DNA from: Drosophila miranda
Taxonomy: Eukaryota; Arthropoda; Insecta; Diptera; Drosophilidae
Direction: 5' to 3'
DNA length: 64,000 bases
NCBI RefSeq assembly: GCF_003369915.1
Contig: NC_046677.1
Location: 24,570,913 to 24,634,912, forward strand
The translations under genes and the position numbers were made by a program. The notes under the pieces were generated by a model that saw only the letters and a list, made by a program, of their open reading frames with translations, was not told where the DNA came from and ran no database searches. This document shows, one piece after another, positions 57,239-64,000 of the stretch. The first letter of the stretch is position 1. Each line of letters begins with the position of its first letter.

Positions 57239-60200
57239 TGACCATCTGTTTGTATCAAAACTAATCTCTAAGTTATACTCGTGAATTTATACACTTCTTA
57301 GCAATCGAAAGAGCAACCAAATCTTGGGCTCACTTTCTTTAAAGTTTAATGTACAAATCGAAAAGAAATAGATCTAACTTCTGTCACGTTTTTTACAGTC
57401 AACATACGAGTGCTAGGGCATTTTATTGAAGTGTGTTATAAACATATAATGATGATTTCTTTGCCTACAGTCTTTTATTAGATGCTTTCCAGGCACTTTC
57501 ATTGAAGACCATAACTTTTCGATGACATCGTCCATTGGACAATTCATTATGTACTCGCATTATCTATTGCCACTGAAATTTATAGTTGCTCCAACAGATC
57601 TGGGGGCTTAATTAATTAAGCAGACATTTCGGGGTCAGGCACTCGATGGTTCGAGGGAGGGGGCGGCAAGGGATACTCGTACTCGTATCAGCGGGTACAT
57701 TTCACCAACATCTTGTTTTATGTCGCTCTGTCGAGCTCTAATTAATTGATAAATGTTCCGTGGAATAGCCACTTCCCCTAGTTCCCGCCGCCTAGCTCCA
57801 CTATTCCCTCTGTCCCCCTGTCCCTCTGTCCTGAGGGATAAATTGACATTTTTTTCTGTTTTTGGGGCAAGTGCAGCTCCCGCTGCGGACACCTCCTACT
57901 CGTGGCACAGCAAGTTGTGCAATTTATGTGTTGATTCTTTTTACTGTCGACCCGGCCAGGCCATCGCCCACGCCAGCCACGCCCACGCCCATGTTGGCGG
58001 TACCATGTTCCATGCCATGCCCCAATCCCAGCTGGAATACGGGTCTAATGCATTTTTGAAATGTTAGCCCGGGCCATGAGGCATGAGGCATGAAGCATGA
58101 GGCAAGAGACAGCAAACAGCAGACAGAGTCAGCTCTAATCTGAAAGACAGATGCACAAGCAACAGCTAAAAGACAAATAAACTTTTGCCTCGTTGATAAA
58201 TTGGCAACAAAAACGCAGCGGGGAGGAGGCTGTGTGGCTGCCACAGAGAGAGAGAGAGAGCGCACAAGACGTTGAAAGATAAAGACCCACCATATAATCG
58301 TATGCAAGATGTTGTTCAAATGCGGGCATCTGTATCTAAAAGATACTACTGGCAGCAGGCGGGCACAGACACCTACCTTATCAGCCTGTTTAACCATGTG
58401 TTTTGCAATTTCTTATCTTTACAGGGGCTTACGTCCCATTTTGCCGGGAAACAGATATGAACCTTCCACGGAAAAGAAATCCAAACTAGAAGCGGTAGAA
58501 ATTATAATTAAAATGTGTTTTTTTTGGCAGCGTTTGCATTTACATAACCCGCAAAGAAAGTCGCCAATTTCGGGGGAAATAAAAGTGAAATTAAGAGAGT
58601 AAATGCCTCCAGCAGCAGCAGCAGCAATAGCGTCAGAGGTAATGTATCTTTTGGATGAGTCATTTGGGAAACTTTTTGTAGTTTTATGGCAGTGTCGGAG
58701 ATTGTGCAAGTCAGCAGCCTCTAAGAAACCCCCAAAGTGTAAGCGAAACCTTGTACGAACTAGATTTGGCCACTAGGCATGAGAAATATTATCCAACTGC
58801 AGTGTTTTAGGGCACAGAGAAGGAAATGTAAATCATTTCTGGATTAGCATGTTCTGTATCTTCATTCTTTGTTTTAAAGCTGATGTATAGCAGGCCAATC
58901 TTGTATCTACAGAAAGTAGTGCTATGGTAAGGGCAAAGAGTGGAGCAATACATCACACATCCTGGCTTCTATTGCTGCCAATGCTCCGAGAATGGGTCAG
59001 GGTCGGTAAATAATATCCTAAGAAATCTACTACCTCTGTTTAGAAAGGGAATATGCCAGTAGATGTTAAGTCCTTTCTCTTATGATTGGTAGAACTATTG
59101 TATGTACACAACCCTATATATTTCCGACAAATAAATCTATAATCCCCTCCTTCTAGATCTTTAACCACCCCCTTTTGTCCACTTAAAACTATACATACTC
59201 GTATTTATTTGTTTTTATGTTCATTAAAATATACACATATCTTTTTTATGATAGATGATTTCTTTGGCTTGTTATCCGTGTGTAGTATTTGTCTCGCTTT
59301 GCAGGCAAATCCCATGAATAAGAGACGCCTTTGTTGCAGGGAAATTGAATTGTTGGCACCCTGCCCACTAGACGACAACAAGTAGTTGCGGCAGCTGCCA
59401 CTAAAAGCAAACGCAAACACAACGCAAACGTATCGAAACAAATGGGAAAATGTTATATAGATTTAATAGCCGAAAAGTGTTTAATTTGTTTGTTTTGGGG
59501 TATTCGCACGATTAATAAAAACAAATACATAAATAAATAACTCAATTCTCGGATCGAAGGCTTGCCTTGACCTGAAATTGCAGTGCACTCAATGGATGGG
59601 CAAATAAATATTACTCAATTTTAATGTTTACTTTACTGCATTTCTCGCGGAATTGGTTGAATCGATGCAGAGGCTGCCCCTGCCCTTGTTTAATTCCCAA
59701 CGGAAGTGAGATTAAATTTTTTCATTTCTCTCAAGACTGCACTCGTTCTTTATTGCACTTGAAAGAACTTATGACGCCAGCAAACTTTCTACAAATCCGG
59801 TTAACCGGCTTTGCCAACTAGGAAGCAAACAAAAACACCATAATAAATAGATTGCTGCAAATGAGGCTCCTCTTCTAGGGTTCTCTGTCCTCGCTGGCAC
59901 CAGGTGAAAGCTGGAGTGCCTCGTCGGCTGTTCTGCTGCCTTTTGTTAAGATTTATGGCCCGGCGAATGGTTAAGCGCTTACGCCCCACTGGCCTGGCCA
60001 AAAATATTTTGTTGTCGTTGTCCATTTATTATTTATGTTGGTTCGGAGGGGGACATGGAACGGCAATGACAGCAGCAGACAGCACCAGCGGATATAGAGA
60101 CCCCACTCCACTCCCCACTCCACTCCACTCCACACTCGTGTCCATTCATAGAATGTTCGGTCGCCGACCGCAACAACAAACAAACACAATGGCAAATGGA

Positions 60201-60815
60201 ACGTTTAGAACTTAAAGCCAGAGTGTTGAAGACTTTCGTTGAGGTAGATCTGAATTATGTATGGCTAAAGGTAATTGCTTAATTCAATTATGTGCACTGC
60301 GAAAAATGTCCAAATGGAAAATGGAGATCCTCCGTTTCCATCGAAGGTACACAATAAATACTATATCATGTTGGTATGGTTGAATTTTCTTAAAAAAAAG
60401 GAACGACTTCCATCATAGAATTGTATCTTTTGTCAATAGATCTGATTTATATATTGCATGCAGAAATATAAAGGTTCTGTTCAGAGTTTCTGTCGAGACC
60501 TCTCGGTCTGTTGAGCGGGAGGTGGAACTGCCCGTAAAATTCAGACTTGGCTCATTGGCACATCTACGCCTTCATATAAGTTTTTATAGGAACACAAATA
60601 CTTAAGAATATATTTATATTCTTTATAGGCAAAGAAATGCTTCCTGGGGGGGCAATAAAACATATATCATATGTATATCCATTAGAAATTCAAATACGCA
60701 TATTCCATATCTATGAAATGAAACTTTTAACAAAACATAAAAAAAATTATGATATACCATATGAGATATTTTCCTTATGATTTGAAGCTCTTGTTGTAGC
60801 TTTTCTCCCGTGTAG

Positions 60816-60968
60816 ATGATATCTTGTGGATGTCCAATTTATGGCCAAGCATTTATCCACTTTATACTACACCAGGAAGAGCTTATCCAGGGGCAGGAAG
60901 AGCTCCTCCAGGGGCAGGAAGAGCTCATCCAGGGCATAAGCTGGATCTCGTGCGAAGCCCCTATCTAA
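60816..60968 (+). other. Small ORF over a 21-bp tandem repeat, coding status unknown
   Basis: A 50-codon frame from ATG 60816 contains a seven-residue repeat, QEELIQG then QEELLQG then QEELIQG, from three 21-bp units at 60873-60935. It has no flanking splice or family evidence. Confidence 0.15.
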
Positions 60969-63553
60969 AGTCGTTTTAGCCATCCCAGTAGACAAGGTAA
61001 TTTATTCGTAATAGAGCTCGCTCCTCCTCTTTCTCAGCTCTGGCTTAAATTTGACACGTAGTCGAGACGGCGTCCCCGGTCCCCGGTCCCGGTCCCAGTG
61101 TGGCATGACCATGTTGCAACTTGCAAGAGCTCGTATCCATGGATGGTCGAGCCATAAACCGTGCCTGATTAATGTGCCATGTTGTGCAAAATGGGAAAGG
61201 TGTGAAAAAGAGTTGGCCAACGGGAAGGGGAAGGCACAACCATTTCCAAGAATCGCTGGCTTTTCCTATTGATTTTCCTTGGGTTATCACAACACAACAG
61301 TTGTGCGGCTATGGAATGTTTTTTTGCATAGCGAATGCATGTTGGCGGGGAGGCGGGGCTGGGAATTCCCAGTAAATGTTTATGCAGTCCATTGGCCAGG
61401 CATGCATTTCCTGGTCCCCGTGCCCGTGCCCCCCATTAGAGAGGCAGCTTTATGACTTGATATGACTCCTGCCATTCTCAATTTTCCACTCACATTTTCC
61501 GTTTTCCAGCAGTGATTGACGGAACGGAGCAGCTACAATTAGCAGCCTGGCAGCCGTTGGAAGTCCAACCCATACGTTACGATAAATAGAGCAACCGATC
61601 GCGAGTGCCTGGCGATCGGGGTTGGGCCGTTGGCTGTTGGAGGTCTGCTGCATTCAATAAACAAATTGGGTCCAGACCAGCAATTGCAGTGACCCAAATT
61701 GGAGGCAAAAGAGTTATGTGCCTTTGATTCGATCAGATCAGAACTTTTGTAGAGAGATACTCATACAAATGGTGGAAGAGATGGAGATGTAGGAGGCAAT
61801 CCCTGAGTCACGTTTTGTAATGGAAATTAATTTTGCTCGATTCTTTCAGTCCGCATTCGTTTTCTTTCGTTTTGTTTCGTTGTTTATATCAACATTTTGT
61901 TGGTCAAGAAACTGAAGAACCAGTTTAAGAAAGTTGTTTCATCCGAATCAAGAAAGAAGGGGATGGCTGGCCTTTGATGGACGAAGTATTTGATACTCTT
62001 GGGAGATCTATTGTTTTTGTAGAAGCTACGGTTTCGAAACAACTTTGGTTGGAAGTTTTTTAATATATTATTCTGACATTAAGGGAAAAAGAATGGTTTC
62101 AACCTGATGGATTGCATATTTAGTAACTGATTGGCATAGGAACGAATGTTAATGGCTTTATCGACTGCTAATCTTAGGTCCAAAATCTACTAAGAAACCA
62201 TCATACCCTCCGTAAAGGGTAAAACAAGTGGTTGGCCTGAAGAAAACAAAAGAAATGTGAACTTTTTCGGTTGTTGCAAAACCGCCAACAGGAAGCCACC
62301 ATTTGAGAGTTGCGGAAGATGCTAGAAGTTGTCCAAATATCCGGCCGATGATTAATACATAGAGTAATAAATTGTGGAAGATATTTACATTCACATATTC
62401 ACAATCTTACGAAGTCTACAGTTAACCGCAACAACAACGAGTATTCACCGGTAATCACGGCCAGCGATGAATCATAATCGAAGAGCCGTGGCAGAGCAGA
62501 GCTTGGATACCTGGGGGGCTTTGGGGCTGGTGATGGGGTTGGGGTGACCGTGTTTGCTCTCTCGACAGAAACGGAATGCCGTTGACGTATTCACGCACCA
62601 ATGAACACACACACACACACACAACAACTCTAATACTTTTCAATGGAATACAGGGTTTTGATAATACACACGCATACCCCCAAAAAGGTCACTGATAATG
62701 AACACGCAACCACACACTACAAACCGATTGAAATCAAATTTTGGATGGTTCCATCGTTGTCATTGCATTGTGCAACACAACGCAACCACAAAAAACAGGC
62801 TCACACAGAGATACACAAATACACAGATACTATTTTGCGATTGAACAGCATTCTCGAATTTCAGATTTCAATATCATAGAACATTTGCTCTGCTCTCCCT
62901 CTCTCTTGGGGGCTTTGTCACCCCACACACCTGTAGACACATTGATATTTTATTGTCTTTGCTTTTGTATAGGTGTTCTGTTCACTCCATCGCTCTCACT
63001 CGCTGTCGCACTCGCACGTAAGAATCCAAAGATATCTAACTATATTTGTTTTTGTGTTTTTTAAGGCAGCTCATTTATTTAGCACCTTTTGATGCATCAC
63101 TTGTTTTCCTCGCCCGCCAACAACCAACCTCTAGGGCACCACATTTTTGACTTATACTCGTATTACGGCTTACGTTTTCAATTTGTGTTAAATGAAGTCT
63201 TCCAACCTTCTTGCGTGGGGGAAGAGTTTCAATAACAAATAATTATTAAATAAACTGCGTCGTCGACAAAATTTGAACAGTCTGTTTCTGCTTCAGATCA
63301 GATCACCATATAAATACCGTACGTAAACGTATACGTATTGCTTTGCAAGTTTAGAGCGCGCACCCCGTTCGAAGTTGAAAGCGCGACTCGTTTCTTTCAG
63401 AATTATATATGAATTATATCGAATATTGATAGTTTATTTTAGTATTTCACTAATTTTTAAATAAATTATATTTTCAAATTGTATTCTTTTACCAACGGAC
63501 TTTTCGGTTTGTTCCGTTGTTTTTTGTCGGCGGCCAGAAAAAGTGAGCGGGCT

Positions 63554-63589
63554 TATCGATAGCAGTGTGACCGTGTGTCAGTGTGACCT
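63554..63589. promoter_or_regulatory. DRE plus two Motif 1 sites: housekeeping promoter block
   Basis: TATCGATA (63554-63561) is followed by CAGTGTGACCG (63563-63573) and CAGTGTGACCT (63579-63589), both reverse-strand Ohler Motif 1 matches. DRE and Motif 1 together mark broad housekeeping promoters. The gene served is not visible; it may lie beyond the window or be a distal Pvr start. Confidence 0.65.
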
Positions 63590-63850
63590 CAGAAATATAC
63601 CGAAACATACCGCCTCATTTTCAAAATATACCGTATATATACTGACGATTTGATGTTCTACTATACATATTCCTCGTTTTTGATATTCCGTCGAATATTC
63701 CCAGCTATATAGAACATTTAGCCATGTCCATATAATTTTATACAATTAATAAAACTATTTCCAACTTTACTGGTTTAATTTAAATACTTGCTTCTATTGG
63801 ATTTCTATATAATGTTGAACATGAAATTTAATGGATTGATGAAATTGACA
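63581..63850 (+). repeat. Dispersed promoter-associated repeat, copy 3, with a partial copy after it
   Basis: It contains CTCAGAAATATACCGAAAC, AATATACCGTATATATACTG, ATTCCTCGTTTTTGATATTC and the TAGAACATTTAGCC block, in the same order as copies 1 and 2. A second, short copy starts at about 63862 (AGTGTGATCGTCCGACCCTC, then AGAAATACCGAAAATATACC). Confidence 0.75.
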
Positions 63851-64000
63851 AAATATTAGCAGTGTGATCGTCCGACCCTCAGAAATACCGAAAATATACC
63901 GATGAAACAACAAACTTAGTCCATTTTTCACATAGACTGCGCTAAAATTCGTGGAGAATATTATTAATACATACTTTACGAAAATGGGTTAATTGTGCTC

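Larger units (their letters stand above)
49604..63553. other. Pvr: Gene-free region upstream of Pvr, likely regulatory
   Basis: Nearly 14 kb upstream of the Pvr start hold no frame with coding character or domain. A TCAGTC initiator-like site on the minus strand near 50223-50228 is a candidate Pvr start. Isolated DRE words occur at 53355-53362 and 54908-54915. Short repeats seen: CCAACC run (52549-52572), GCATGAG run (58074-58107), GA run (58246-58260), a 21-bp tandem repeat (60873-60935) and a CA run (62607-62622). Length, low repeat content and position suit an enhancer-rich 5' region of a developmental receptor, possibly with 5' UTR exons that cannot be placed by eye. Confidence 0.45.

Noticed and set aside
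57950-58110. Short GCATGAG and CACGCC runs as a CRISPR-like array
   Set aside because: They are contiguous microsatellite-type repeats without spacers in a eukaryotic genome.

Overview
The window is nuclear DNA from a Drosophila species, judged from short introns, several fly-specific genes that can be read directly, and INE-1/DINE-1 repeats. The gene set (CHID1 homologue, metallophosphoesterase, SLC5 transporter, TRIM45-like gene, HP1a, Ssb-c31a, cytidine deaminase cluster, Snx6, Pvr) is, from memory, the block around 28F on arm 2L of D. melanogaster (Muller element B). HP1a differs from the melanogaster protein at several sites, so this is another species; the exact species cannot be fixed from the sequence alone.

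Layout. 1-2540: an INE-1 copy cut by the window edge, an odd ORF, and a Harbinger-like MITE. 2801-12098: four plus-strand genes: MTERF4-like, the Ataxin-7 SAGA subunit, a CHID1-like GH18 protein and an MPPE1/PGAP5-like phosphoesterase. 12100-21560: a tandem duplication holding two minus-strand SLC5 symporter genes. The proximal copy is 5'-truncated and frameshifted (pseudogene); the distal copy is intact (10 coding exons, 603 aa). 21858-24863: a TRIM45-like RING/B-box/filamin gene. 25330-26191 (minus): Su(var)205/HP1a, divergent from Ssb-c31a (PC4) at 26832-27242. 27424-28011 (minus): a TMEM222-family membrane protein. 28355-31266: three tandem cytidine deaminases, converging on an unrecognised gene at 31297-32222 (minus). 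32768-34943 (minus): Snx6.

34950-39200 is repeat-filled: a dispersed promoter-associated repeat, then a 3.4-kb near-perfect palindrome (centre 37072, loop of about 45 bp) with extra tandem modules on its right. 39506-49603 (minus) is Pvr, the PDGF/VEGF receptor, with a candidate mutually exclusive exon pair, an acidic cassette exon and an INE-1 copy in one intron. 49604-64000 is a 14-kb gene-free stretch upstream of Pvr. It probably holds its promoter and enhancers and ends in a DRE plus Motif-1 promoter block next to another copy of the dispersed repeat.

The genes do not form one pathway; they are mostly housekeeping loci (mitochondrial translation, chromatin and transcription, GPI processing, endosomal sorting, pyrimidine salvage) plus one developmental receptor. 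Exon coordinates were derived by hand from splice signals and codon phase; every complete model keeps an open frame across all junctions.
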